In this document: positions 1-6,981 of the stretch, piece by piece
Numbering within the stretch: position 1 is the stretch's first letter
Layout of the letters: every line of letters begins with the position of its first letter
Assembly (NCBI GenBank): GCA_039029535.1
Contig: JBCCFW010000103.1
Location: 1-25,725, forward strand
Direction of reading: 5' to 3'
Source: JBCCFW01 sp039029535
Lineage (GTDB): Bacteria > Acidobacteriota > JBCCFW01
DNA length: 25,725 nucleotides
Program-made: the position numbers and the translations under genes
The notes under the pieces: generated by a model
The model's database searches: none
What the model was told of the DNA's origin: nothing
The model's input: only the letters and a program-made list of their open reading frames with translations

Positions 1-2
1 AA

Positions 3-788
3 CAGGACGACCGAGTGCGGATGATCCTCGCGGATCCCGTCGGCTCCGTTTACAAGCAGTTCCACGAGACCGAGAGCATCGGCTCGGGTGGGGTGTACAA
101 GGTCGAGGGCATCGGCGGCGACAAGATCCCCGACACGATGGACTTCCAGTACATCGACGAGGTCCGGCAGGTCACCGACCGCGACTCCTTCACGATGACC
201 CGTCGGCTCGCACGTGAAGAGGGCCTGCTCGTCGGCGGTTCCTCCGGCACCTTGGCCTCGGTGGCCTTGCAGGTGGCGAAGGAGATCGACGACCCGGAAG
301 CCTGCGTCGTCTTCATCCTCTGCGACACCGGTGAGCGCTACCTTTCGAAGTGTCACAGCGACGAGTGGATGCGTGAGAACCGGATGCTCGACGTCGACAA
401 GATGTCGCTGTCGCACCTGATCGACGCCAAGGGCGGCAAGCTGCCGCCGGTGGTGTCGGTCGAGCCCACCGCCAGCGCGCGCAAGGCCCTGGAGCTCATG
501 CGCGAGCACGGCATCTCTCAGGTGCCGGTGGTCGCGGGAGGCGAGTCGATGGGCGCCGTGAGCGAGACGACCATGATGCAGCGTCTGCTCGGCGACGTCG
601 GTCTCATGGAGGCGCCGGTCTCCGAGCTCATGGACGGCCCGTTTCCGGTGCTCTCGGTACGCGACTCCTTCGAGAGCCTCAAGGCCCTGCTCGGACGTGG
701 CAACCGCGCGTTGCTCATCCGCGACGCCGGAGAGCTGGCGGGCATCCTCACCCTGTCCGACGTGCTGGAGCTGCTCTCGGCTCCGTGA
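3..788 (+). CDS. Cystathionine beta-synthase, 3' part (5' end outside window)
   Basis: This is a PLP-dependent enzyme that condenses (O-activated) serine with homocysteine in transsulfuration. The reading frame is open from the window edge, so the N-terminal half with the PLP lysine is missing; the visible part is about 261 residues. The first ~135 residues are the end of the fold-type II PLP domain: a VEGIGGDKIP stretch, the LLVGGSSGT motif, and DTGERYLSK...SDEWM near its end. A tandem pair of CBS domains follows (about residues 140-258), which in this family binds adenosyl ligands and regulates activity. The DTGERYLS wording is close to O-acetylserine sulfhydrylases, so a cysteine synthase with CBS domains is an alternative. 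It ends 23 bp from the convergent phosphatase gene. Confidence 0.9.
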   Translation, partial: QDDRVRMILADPVGSVYKQFHETESIGSGGVYKVEGIGGDKIPDTMDFQYIDEVRQVTDRDSFTMTRRLAREEGLLVGGSSGTLASVALQVAKEIDDPEACVVFILCDTGERYLSKCHSDEWMRENRMLDVDKMSLSHLIDAKGGKLPPVVSVEPTASARKALELMREHGISQVPVVAGGESMGAVSETTMMQRLLGDVGLMEAPVSELMDGPFPVLSVRDSFESLKALLGRGNRALLIRDAGELAGILTLSDVLELLSAP

Positions 789-811
789 CGCTCACGCGGA
801 GGGGCGGCAGC

Positions 812-2482
812 TCAGTCCGCGTCGTCTCCGCACCAACGCAGCGTGACGACCGTGGCGTCGTCGCGCAGCTCGACGTCGCCGATGAAGCGCTCGAGCGCGG
901 CGAAGACCGCCTCGTTGCTCGATTGAGCGTCGCCCTCCGACTCCTGGGCCGCGGTGATCATCCGCTCGGTGTCGAAAGGGTTCTCCCGGTCACCGGCGCT
1001 CGCCTCGGTCACGCCGTCGGTGTGCAACAGGAGACGATCGCCGCGCTCCAGCTTCGTGCGCTGCGAGCCGTAGTCGGCGCCGCCGATGAGACCCAACGGC
1101 ACGCCGGCCTCTTCGAGACTCTCGACCTGGCCGTCGGCACGGAGCACGAGCGGACGAGGGTGCCCCGCGGTCGCGACGTCGAGCTCGCCCGTGCCGAGGT
1201 CGAGCTCGGCGTAGACGGCGGTGATGTACTGGTCGGGAGGAGAGTGCTCGAACACGAAGGTGTTGAGCCAGGACATCCGCTCAGCGACCGAGACCTCGGA
1301 GCGGCTCGCGCCCGACAGCGCCGCCTGAGCGGTGGCGGCCAGCAGGGCGCCGCCGATCCCCTTGCCGCAAACGTCGGCGATGACCAGGCCCAGCCGGTCG
1401 GGGCCGACGCAGAAGTGGTCGTAGAAGTCGCCGCCGATCTCGGCACAGGCCCGACAAATCCCGTGGAGGTCGACCTCGGGCGGGGGCTCGCGATCGCCGG
1501 GGAGAAGGCTGCGTTGGATGCGGCCCGCGACCGCCATCTCCTGCTCGAGCCGCCGACGTTCCATGGCCTGCTCGAGCAAGCGCGCGTTCTCGAGCTTGAC
1601 CGCCACGACGTTGGCGAGCATCGACAGGACCTTGAGGTCGTCCTCGTCGTAGTGGGGGCGACCGATGCTCCGGTCGACGAGGAACAGGCCCCGCACGGTC
1701 TTGCCGTCCCAGAGGGGGGCGCACATCAGCGACTTCACCCCGGAGACCTGGATGCTCTCGGAGCTGGCCAGGCTCGGGTCCGCCGCGACGTCGACGATGC
1801 ACACCGCCTTGCGATCCGAGAGCACCGAATCGGCCAGGGTGCGCGAGACGTGGAACTCGCCGGTCGGTCCGCGGAAGCACCGTGACGCCGCGACCTCAGG
1901 CGGGCCGCCGCCCTCGGGGATGAGGGCGATGGCGACGCGCTCGGCCTCGAAGGCGGAGATGGACAGCTCGAGCAGCGCGTCGAGGGTCTCCCGCACGGAG
2001 GCGTGGGCGATGAGGAGAGTGCCCGCCCGGGAGAGGAGGGAAAGGGCCCGGTTCTCCTCACGGAGGTCGTCGAAGAGCTCGCGGCGGCCGGGGATGATGC
2101 CGGTCGCGTCGACGACCGCGGTGGCTTCGGAGACCGACTGGCCGTCGGTGTGCACGTTGGCCTTGCGGTGGAGGATGATCTCGCAGGCCCCGAGGCGGAT
2201 GCGGTCGCCGGGCTCGAGCGCGAGAGGGCCGGTCACCCGACTTCCGTTGACCTCGCTGCCGTTGCGAGAGCCCATGTCCTCGAAGAGAACCCGTCTGCCG
2301 TCGACCCGAATTCGGGCGTGGTGTCGGGAGAGGGACTCGTCGGGGAGCTGGAGCTCGTTGTCCGTGCTTCGGCCGATGCGAATCTCGGGCCCGAGCTCGA
2401 CCTCGCGGTGGGTGCCGCGAGGGGCCCGGACCTCCAGGTAGAGGCCGGCAGGTTGGGCGGAATCACTCACGCCGGCCATCAT
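812..2482 (-). CDS. FHA-GAF-PP2C (SpoIIE-type) Ser/Thr phosphatase
   Basis: Cytoplasmic signalling phosphatase of 556 residues with no membrane segment or signal peptide. An FHA domain (about 30-105) carries the phosphothreonine-binding pattern GRS...SLSRHHARI...GSRNGSEVNG. A GAF domain (about 145-305) contains CAPLWDG and LFLVDR. A SpoIIE-type PP2C domain (about 315-555) keeps the metal-binding aspartates: GGDF (D352), ADVCGKG (D370), LLLHTDGVTEA (D489) and RDDATVV (D541/D542). The open frame continues upstream antisense across rpsU, but FHA homology begins just after the ATGATG at 2482-2477, so that start was chosen; no Shine-Dalgarno is evident and a GTG at 2470 is possible. It faces rpsU divergently. 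It probably reverses Ser/Thr phosphorylation or acts on an anti-sigma-antagonist switch; no partner is encoded next to it. Confidence 0.88.
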   Translation of the reverse strand: MMAGVSDSAQPAGLYLEVRAPRGTHREVELGPEIRIGRSTDNELQLPDESLSRHHARIRVDGRRVLFEDMGSRNGSEVNGSRVTGPLALEPGDRIRLGACEIILHRKANVHTDGQSVSEATAVVDATGIIPGRRELFDDLREENRALSLLSRAGTLLIAHASVRETLDALLELSISAFEAERVAIALIPEGGGPPEVAASRCFRGPTGEFHVSRTLADSVLSDRKAVCIVDVAADPSLASSESIQVSGVKSLMCAPLWDGKTVRGLFLVDRSIGRPHYDEDDLKVLSMLANVVAVKLENARLLEQAMERRRLEQEMAVAGRIQRSLLPGDREPPPEVDLHGICRACAEIGGDFYDHFCVGPDRLGLVIADVCGKGIGGALLAATAQAALSGASRSEVSVAERMSWLNTFVFEHSPPDQYITAVYAELDLGTGELDVATAGHPRPLVLRADGQVESLEEAGVPLGLIGGADYGSQRTKLERGDRLLLHTDGVTEASAGDRENPFDTERMITAAQESEGDAQSSNEAVFAALERFIGDVELRDDATVVTLRWCGDDAD

Positions 2483-2527
2483 GGCGGTGGGTGCCCGGGA
2501 GCCGCAAGAGCGTCCGCGAGCGCCGTC

Positions 2528-2556
2528 TTGCGGCCGACCGCCCACGCTGACATGAT
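2528..2556 (+). promoter_or_regulatory. Putative housekeeping promoter of rpsU
   Basis: TTGCGG (2528-2533), a 17-bp spacer, then CATGAT (2551-2556). The start of transcription would fall near 2563, leaving a leader of about 65 nt. The same -35/-10 layout (TTGCGT, 17 bp, CATGAT) occurs at 5926-5954 on the other strand, which strengthens both calls. The hexamers match the sigma-70 consensus only 3/6 and 4/6. Confidence 0.4.
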
Positions 2557-2627
2557 GCGCGGCTCGTGCCGGCAGACCGTCTCGGTCCTCTCGTCCTCGA
2601 CCCGGCCCGAAGCCCCTGGAGCCATCG

Positions 2628-2855
2628 ATGTCGGACAAGCTCGGCCTCAGCACCGCTGAGGTCGTCGTCAAGGACAACAACCTCGAGAAGGCGCTCAAGC
2701 GCCTGAAGCGCAAGCTCGAACGGGCTGGCCTCTTCAAGGAGATGAAGCGGCGCCGCCACTTCGAGAAGCCCTCCGAGCGCAATCGGCGCAAGCGGCAGGA
2801 AGCCGAGCGTCGGCGTCGCAAGAAGATGCGCAAGGAGGCTCAGCGTCTCAGCTGA
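2628..2855 (+). CDS. rpsU: Small ribosomal subunit protein bS21
   Basis: A 75-residue, strongly basic protein of the 30S subunit, involved in initiation-site selection on the ribosome. The core (about residues 12-60) has the family pattern: VKDNNLEKALKRLKRKLE, then AGLFKEMKRRRHFEKPSE, then an Arg/Lys-rich tail. Compared with the E. coli protein it has about 11 extra N-terminal residues. The ATG at 2628 has a GGAG Shine-Dalgarno at 2618-2621, six bases upstream. It is divergent from the FHA-GAF-PP2C gene and is followed by a hairpin that may terminate it, so it is probably monocistronic. Confidence 0.95.
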   Translation: MSDKLGLSTAEVVVKDNNLEKALKRLKRKLERAGLFKEMKRRRHFEKPSERNRRKRQEAERRRRKKMRKEAQRLS

Positions 2856-2875
2856 GCGCACCGTGATCGGTGAGC

Positions 2876-2900
2876 GGACCGTGACCGGTCCCTTCTTCTC
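2876..2900 (+). terminator. Putative rho-independent terminator after rpsU
   Basis: A perfect 6-bp stem GGACCG (2876-2881) / CGGTCC (2886-2891) with a TGAC loop, followed by the pyrimidine tract CTTCTTCTC. It lies 20 bp after the rpsU stop. The stem is short and the T tract is interrupted. Confidence 0.4.
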
Positions 2901-2918
2901 TTCGTGCCGGCCGCTCCC

Positions 2919-3935
2919 ATGAGCGGGCCGGCGCCCAGCCGCGAGGAGATCCTCGCGGCCATCGACGCGGACCTCATCCACGATCGTCCTGAGGACGCCC
3001 TCGCGGCCTGCGACGCCTTCCTCACCCGCGAGCCCCACGACGCCGAGGTCTTCCACGCCCGTGGGCTCTGCCTCCGCGAGCTGGACCGTCCCGAGGAGTC
3101 CCTCGAGGCCCAGGAGCGAGCCATCGAGCTCGACCCCGGCCTGGCCGAGGCCTACCTCGAAGCCGCCGAGCTCTGGCTCGAAGACCTCGGCGACGAGGTC
3201 AAGGCCCTCGAGGTCGCGCGCCGCGGCGGCCGCCGGCTCGAGGAGCCGAGCCATCGCGCGGAGCTCCTCCTTCTCAAGGCCGCGGCGCTCTCCGGCCTGG
3301 AGGACTACCACGGTGCCCTGCGCGTGCTGGAGGAGGCCGAGAAGCTCCAGCCAGACCACGCGGATCTCCGCATCGAACGGGCCCAGGTCCTCGTCGAGCT
3401 CTCCCGGATGGAGGATGCCGAGGTCGCGCTGCGGGCCTGTCTCGACCGGGAGGACATCGGTGCCCGGGCCCATCAGCTCCTCGCCTTCGTGCTCGACTAC
3501 ACCGGCCGACGCGCTGAGGCGACCGGGCACTTCCAGGCGGCGGCCGAGGCCGACCCGGAGCTGGCGCCGCTCCCGCCGCGCCTGGGCGAGGACGAGTTCG
3601 AGGCCGTCGTCGACGCGGCCCTGAAGGCCATTCCCGAGCGCTTTGCCGGCAACCTCTCCAACGTCGAGATCAGCGTCGAGGACTACCCCGATCGGGAGTT
3701 CTGCCGCCGGCACGACTGCGGGCCCATGACCCTGGGGCTCTTCATCGGTCGCAGCCCCACCGACCCGCGAGAGGGCGAGCTGCCCGACCGCATCGTCCTG
3801 TTCCAGCGCTGTCTCGAGAACGTCGTCGGCCACCCCGACGAGCTCGTCGAGGAGATCGGCGTGACCGTGCGGCACGAGGTCGGCCACGCCCTCGGCCTCG
3901 ACGAGCACGATCTCATCGACGCCGGTCATGGTTGA
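2919..3935 (+). CDS. TPR protein with C-terminal minimal zincin metallopeptidase domain
   Basis: About 338 residues, predicted cytoplasmic because no signal peptide is visible. Residues ~8-215 form helical TPR-like repeats, for example ALAACDAFLTREPHDAEVF and SLEAQERAIELDPGLAEAY, which mediate protein-protein contacts. The C-terminal ~110 residues resemble the Zincin_1/DUF1025 minimal metallopeptidase family and end in HEVGHALGLDEHDL (from about residue 319). This supplies the HExxH zinc ligands plus a downstream acidic third ligand. The ATG at 2919 was chosen; an in-frame GTG at 2904 is possible, and neither has a clear Shine-Dalgarno. The substrate is unknown. The repeat-protease fusion suggests the TPR part presents or restrains the substrate. 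Confidence 0.8.
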   Translation: MSGPAPSREEILAAIDADLIHDRPEDALAACDAFLTREPHDAEVFHARGLCLRELDRPEESLEAQERAIELDPGLAEAYLEAAELWLEDLGDEVKALEVARRGGRRLEEPSHRAELLLLKAAALSGLEDYHGALRVLEEAEKLQPDHADLRIERAQVLVELSRMEDAEVALRACLDREDIGARAHQLLAFVLDYTGRRAEATGHFQAAAEADPELAPLPPRLGEDEFEAVVDAALKAIPERFAGNLSNVEISVEDYPDREFCRRHDCGPMTLGLFIGRSPTDPREGELPDRIVLFQRCLENVVGHPDELVEEIGVTVRHEVGHALGLDEHDLIDAGHG

Positions 3936-3983
3936 ATCTCACCCGGGCGCACGGCGTCCCATTTACCTCACCGGAGGTTCGTG

Positions 3984-4382
3984 ATGAAGCGGATGGCGAT
4001 CGTGATCGGGCTGGCTCTCGTGACTGCCGGCGTCTTGGCAATCGGCTGTCGAGCCCAGGGCGGCTCTGCCTTCAAGAACGTGCAGGTCCTCACTCACGTG
4101 AAGGACAAGCGCGAGATGCGCGCCATCATGAAGGAGCAGGCCAAGGCCCTCGGCGTGAAGTGCACCTACTGCCACGTGCAGGGCAAGTTCGACCTCGACG
4201 ACAAGCCGGAGAAGGTCGAGGCCCGCGAGATGATGAGAATGGTGGTCGACCTCAACGAGCGCTACTTCGCCGACGAGGAGCAGGGCGTCACCTGCTGGAC
4301 CTGCCACCGCGGCGCGTCGCACCCCGAGAACCTCCGACCGGCCGACGCCCCTGACTCCGGCGGTGGCTTCCAGGGGCCCTGA
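3984..4382 (+). CDS. Small diheme c-type cytochrome lipoprotein
   Basis: A 132-residue exported electron-transfer protein. The N-terminus MKRMAIVIGLALVTAGVLA followed by I-G-C is a lipoprotein signal with the lipidated Cys at residue 22, so it is probably membrane-anchored on the periplasmic side. Two CxxCH haem c attachment motifs are present: CTYCH (60-64) and CWTCH (104-108). The spacing and the helices around them resemble half of the photosynthetic reaction-centre cytochrome c subunit family, which is also found in non-phototrophs. A strong GGAGG at 3973-3977 lies six bases before the ATG at 3984, deciding it over the GTG at 3981. No reductase or oxidase genes are nearby, so its redox partner is unknown. 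Confidence 0.85.
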   Translation: MKRMAIVIGLALVTAGVLAIGCRAQGGSAFKNVQVLTHVKDKREMRAIMKEQAKALGVKCTYCHVQGKFDLDDKPEKVEAREMMRMVVDLNERYFADEEQGVTCWTCHRGASHPENLRPADAPDSGGGFQGP

Positions 4383-4412
4383 GGCTCGCTCCGACCACGA
4401 CTGGCGGGCAGC

Positions 4413-5351
4413 TCAGCCGGTCGTTGCCTGACGTTCGCGGAAGTCACCGACCAGCCGGCGCAGTCCCTCCTCCAGCGTCACCGCGGCGGTGAAGCCCAGG
4501 GCTTCCGTCGCGGTCAGCACCGACGCCCGCGAGTGTCGCAGGTCGCCCGGTCGTTGCCCCTCGTAGCGGGCACCCGGCGCCTGCTCGCAGAGGTCGCCGA
4601 GCACCGAGAGCAGGCGGTTGATGCTGATGGACTCGCCGCGACCGACGTTGAAGGCGCGGCCCCACGCGGCCGGCGCGGCCTCCAGGGCGAGCAGGCAGGC
4701 TCGCGCGACGTCGCCCACGTGGACGAAGTCCCGCGTCTGTCGGCCGTCCCCGTAGACGGTGGGGGCCTCGCCCGCGACCATGGCCTGGGTGAAGCGGGCG
4801 ATGACCGCGGCGTACTCCGATCCCGGGTCCTGACGCTCGCCGTAGACGTTGAAGAAGCGGAGGGCGATGGCTCCCATGCCGTCCGCGGCGGCGGCGGCGA
4901 CATGCCGCTCTCCAGCCAGCTTGGTCACGGCGTAGGGTGAGGTCGGTGCGGGGACCTGAGCCTCTTCCTGCTCTTCGCGATCGTTGTCTCCATACACGGC
5001 GCAGCTACTGGCGAGGACGAAGCGTCGGACGCCGGCGTCTTGGCTCGCGGTGAGCAGCTCACGGGTGGCCTGGTCGTTCACGCGCTGCGTCTGCTCGGGC
5101 TGCTCGACCGAGCGCGTCACCGACACCTCGGCGGCCAGGTGCACGACGGCCTCGCAGCCGGTGAGGGCTCCGCGGACGGCGCCCTCGTCGCAGATGTCGC
5201 CGACCACGAGGCGGGCCGGGAGCTCGGCGAGGTTCTCGCGGCAGCCCGAGGAGAGATCGTCGAGCACGACGACCTCGTCACCGCGGGCGAGCAGGGCGGT
5301 CACCACGTGGGAACCGATGAAGCCGGCGCCGCCGGTGATCAGGACTCGCAT
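4413..5351 (-). CDS. NAD-dependent nucleotide-sugar epimerase/dehydratase
   Basis: A 312-residue extended short-chain dehydrogenase that acts on a nucleotide sugar, probably for surface polysaccharide. The N-terminal Rossmann motif GGAGFIGS (7-14) is followed by the acidic VVLDDLSSG that binds the NAD ribose. The catalytic region is LASSCAVYGD (about 113-122) with Y140 and K144 of SPYAVTK. The RFFNVYGERQDPGSEYAAVI stretch and GDGRQTRDFVHVGDVA are typical of UDP-glucose/UDP-GlcNAc 4-epimerase relatives. Substrate cannot be assigned from sequence. It lies 35 bp downstream of the helical-protein gene at 5387-5821 in the same orientation and may share its promoter. It converges on the cytochrome gene. 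Confidence 0.9.
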   Translation of the reverse strand: MRVLITGGAGFIGSHVVTALLARGDEVVVLDDLSSGCRENLAELPARLVVGDICDEGAVRGALTGCEAVVHLAAEVSVTRSVEQPEQTQRVNDQATRELLTASQDAGVRRFVLASSCAVYGDNDREEQEEAQVPAPTSPYAVTKLAGERHVAAAAADGMGAIALRFFNVYGERQDPGSEYAAVIARFTQAMVAGEAPTVYGDGRQTRDFVHVGDVARACLLALEAAPAAWGRAFNVGRGESISINRLLSVLGDLCEQAPGARYEGQRPGDLRHSRASVLTATEALGFTAAVTLEEGLRRLVGDFRERQATTG

Positions 5352-5386
5352 GAGCCTCGCGGGGAGGAGAGAGAAGGAAGTGGAGC

Positions 5387-5821
5387 TCAGCCCGGGAGCT
5401 GGAACTCGGACAGGACCTTCCGGAGGTGCTTCGCCTCCTTGGACTTCGGTCCGAAGTACTCCTCGACCTCACCGACGCCCTTCATCAGGCTGTTGCGAGC
5501 TTCCTGGAGCGAGGCGTCGGCCTTGCTGACGTCGAGGTTGGCCGAGAGGATGAGGCTCTCTGCGGCCATCTGTTCCTCGCTGCCGGCCTTGTCGAGCTTG
5601 CCCTGGAGCGCCCGCGCCGCGTCGAGCGCGGAGTGGGCCAGCTTCCACGAGCCGAGCGCCTCCTTGAGAAGGTCCGCACGCTCCTCGGCGCTCATGTGCT
5701 CGTACTTGCCACGGAGGCTGTGCTCGCTCTTCTTGCGCGTGCTGTCGGCCTCGCGCGCGACGACCTGGCATTGCTCCTGGAGCTCGTCGAAGGGCGACTT
5801 CTTCCTGCCGAATAGACCCAT
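5387..5821 (-). CDS. Helical protein of unknown function
   Basis: I do not recognise this 144-residue protein. It starts with a basic MGLFGRKKSPFDELQ segment and is otherwise predicted almost entirely alpha-helical and highly charged (for example LQEQCQVVAREADSTRKKSE), with no signal peptide or membrane segment. It is probably a coiled-coil or bundle protein in the cytoplasm. It is real coding sequence rather than a shadow: it is preceded by a plausible promoter (5926-5954), lies on the same strand as the downstream epimerase, and no better frame overlaps it. The coordinate span ends at the stop 35 bp before the epimerase start. Function is unknown. Confidence 0.65.
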   Translation of the reverse strand: MGLFGRKKSPFDELQEQCQVVAREADSTRKKSEHSLRGKYEHMSAEERADLLKEALGSWKLAHSALDAARALQGKLDKAGSEEQMAAESLILSANLDVSKADASLQEARNSLMKGVGEVEEYFGPKSKEAKHLRKVLSEFQLPG

Positions 5822-5925
5822 GACTCATCCCGCGGTCGTCGCCGTGTCCACCCCGGTCGGGAAGCCGTGATTTCAGGGCCAGCAAGGCTTCTCCGGCGCG
5901 TTTCCCGCACGGTGACGACCTCTCG

Positions 5926-5954
5926 ATCATGCGTTGAGCCGCGGGCCGACGCAA
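5926..5954 (-). promoter_or_regulatory. Putative housekeeping promoter for the helical protein-epimerase pair
   Basis: On the minus strand, TTGCGT (5954-5949), a 17-bp spacer, and CATGAT (5931-5926). Transcription would start near 5919, about 97 nt before the ATG at 5821. The elements are nearly identical in sequence and spacing to the rpsU promoter candidate at 2528-2556. Confidence 0.4.
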
Positions 5955-6017
5955 ACGCTGGAAGGTCCTCCAAGTTCCCCTTGGCCTCGTCGGTCGAGCC
6001 CGGTAACGTGCCTCGGA

Positions 6018-6980
6018 ATGGTTCACGGAACACCGAGCCCGGCGTCCTTCGCGCCCCTCTCGCCGGGGGACGCGGTGGCCGTCGTGGCGCCCGCGAGCCC
6101 CATCCGCGCCGAGATGCTGCTCACCGGGCTCGCCGAGCTGGTCGACCTCGGCCTGGAGCCGCGCCTGTCCGTCGCGAGCGCCGAGACCCTCGCGAGGCGG
6201 CGCCATCGCTTCAGCGCCGGCACCGACGCCGAGCGTCTCGAGGAGCTGCGCTGGGCGTTCGAGCTCCCGGAGCACCGGGCCGTCTGGCTGGCCCGTGGTG
6301 GTTACGGAGTCACGCCCCTGCTCCCGTCCCTGACCGACGAGTGGCTGGGCGACCGGTCGTGCCTCGTGCTCGGAGAATCGGACGCGACTGCTCTCGGATG
6401 CTGGGCGCTGACGCAGGGCCGAGGCTGGATCCACGGACCGATGGTCGCCGGCTCCCTTCGGCTGGGTGATGCCGGGCGCGATCGGGCGAGCCTCGAGGCA
6501 GCGATCTTCGGTCGGGCTCAGTCGCTCACTCCGGCTGGCGTCGTGCCGCTGCGTGCCGGGAGTGGTGAGGGCGTCCTGTTCGGAGGCTGCGTGACCCTGC
6601 TGGCGTCGCTCTGCGGCACGCCCTTCCTCCCGCGCATCCGCGGCGGCATCGCCGTGCTCGAGGACGTCGGCGTGAAGCCCTATCAGTTGCACAGGATGCT
6701 CGTGCAGCTCCGCGACGCCGGTGTCTTCGAGGACCTGGCCGGGGTCGTCCTCGGGGACTTCTCGGACTGTCGTCAACATCCCGAGCAGGGCTACGAGATC
6801 GACGAGGTCCTCGGCGACTTCTTCGACGAGCTGGCTCCCGGCGTCCCGGTCAGTCTCGGCTGGCCCATCGGTCACGCCGACGCGCCGCATCTCTCGCTCC
6901 CCCTGGGACAGTCGGCCACCCTCACGGTCGAGAGCGACGGCGTCAGCCGTCTCGAGCACCCCGCCATGGAGACTGCCTGA
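6018..6980 (+). CDS. ldcA: LD-carboxypeptidase (peptidase family S66)
   Basis: A 320-residue cytoplasmic serine peptidase that removes the terminal D-Ala from murein tetrapeptides during peptidoglycan recycling. The family nucleophile lies in GESDATALG (S121), the catalytic Glu in VLEDVGVKPYQLHRML (E215) and the His in GWPIGHADAPH (H286). An ARGGYG motif (92-97) and the N-terminal GDAVAVVAPASP strand are also typical. There is no signal peptide. The ATG at 6018 fits the family N-terminus better than the open frame extending to 5934. The stop is one base from the GTG of mpl, so the two genes are almost certainly co-transcribed and act on consecutive forms of the recycled muropeptide. Confidence 0.92.
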   Translation: MVHGTPSPASFAPLSPGDAVAVVAPASPIRAEMLLTGLAELVDLGLEPRLSVASAETLARRRHRFSAGTDAERLEELRWAFELPEHRAVWLARGGYGVTPLLPSLTDEWLGDRSCLVLGESDATALGCWALTQGRGWIHGPMVAGSLRLGDAGRDRASLEAAIFGRAQSLTPAGVVPLRAGSGEGVLFGGCVTLLASLCGTPFLPRIRGGIAVLEDVGVKPYQLHRMLVQLRDAGVFEDLAGVVLGDFSDCRQHPEQGYEIDEVLGDFFDELAPGVPVSLGWPIGHADAPHLSLPLGQSATLTVESDGVSRLEHPAMETA

Positions 6981-6981
6981 C

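Noticed and set aside
6004..6009. Leaderless promoter for ldcA (TTGGCC, 17 bp, TAACGT, 8 bp from the ATG)
   Set aside because: The -10 matches the consensus only 3/6, so it is too weak to annotate.
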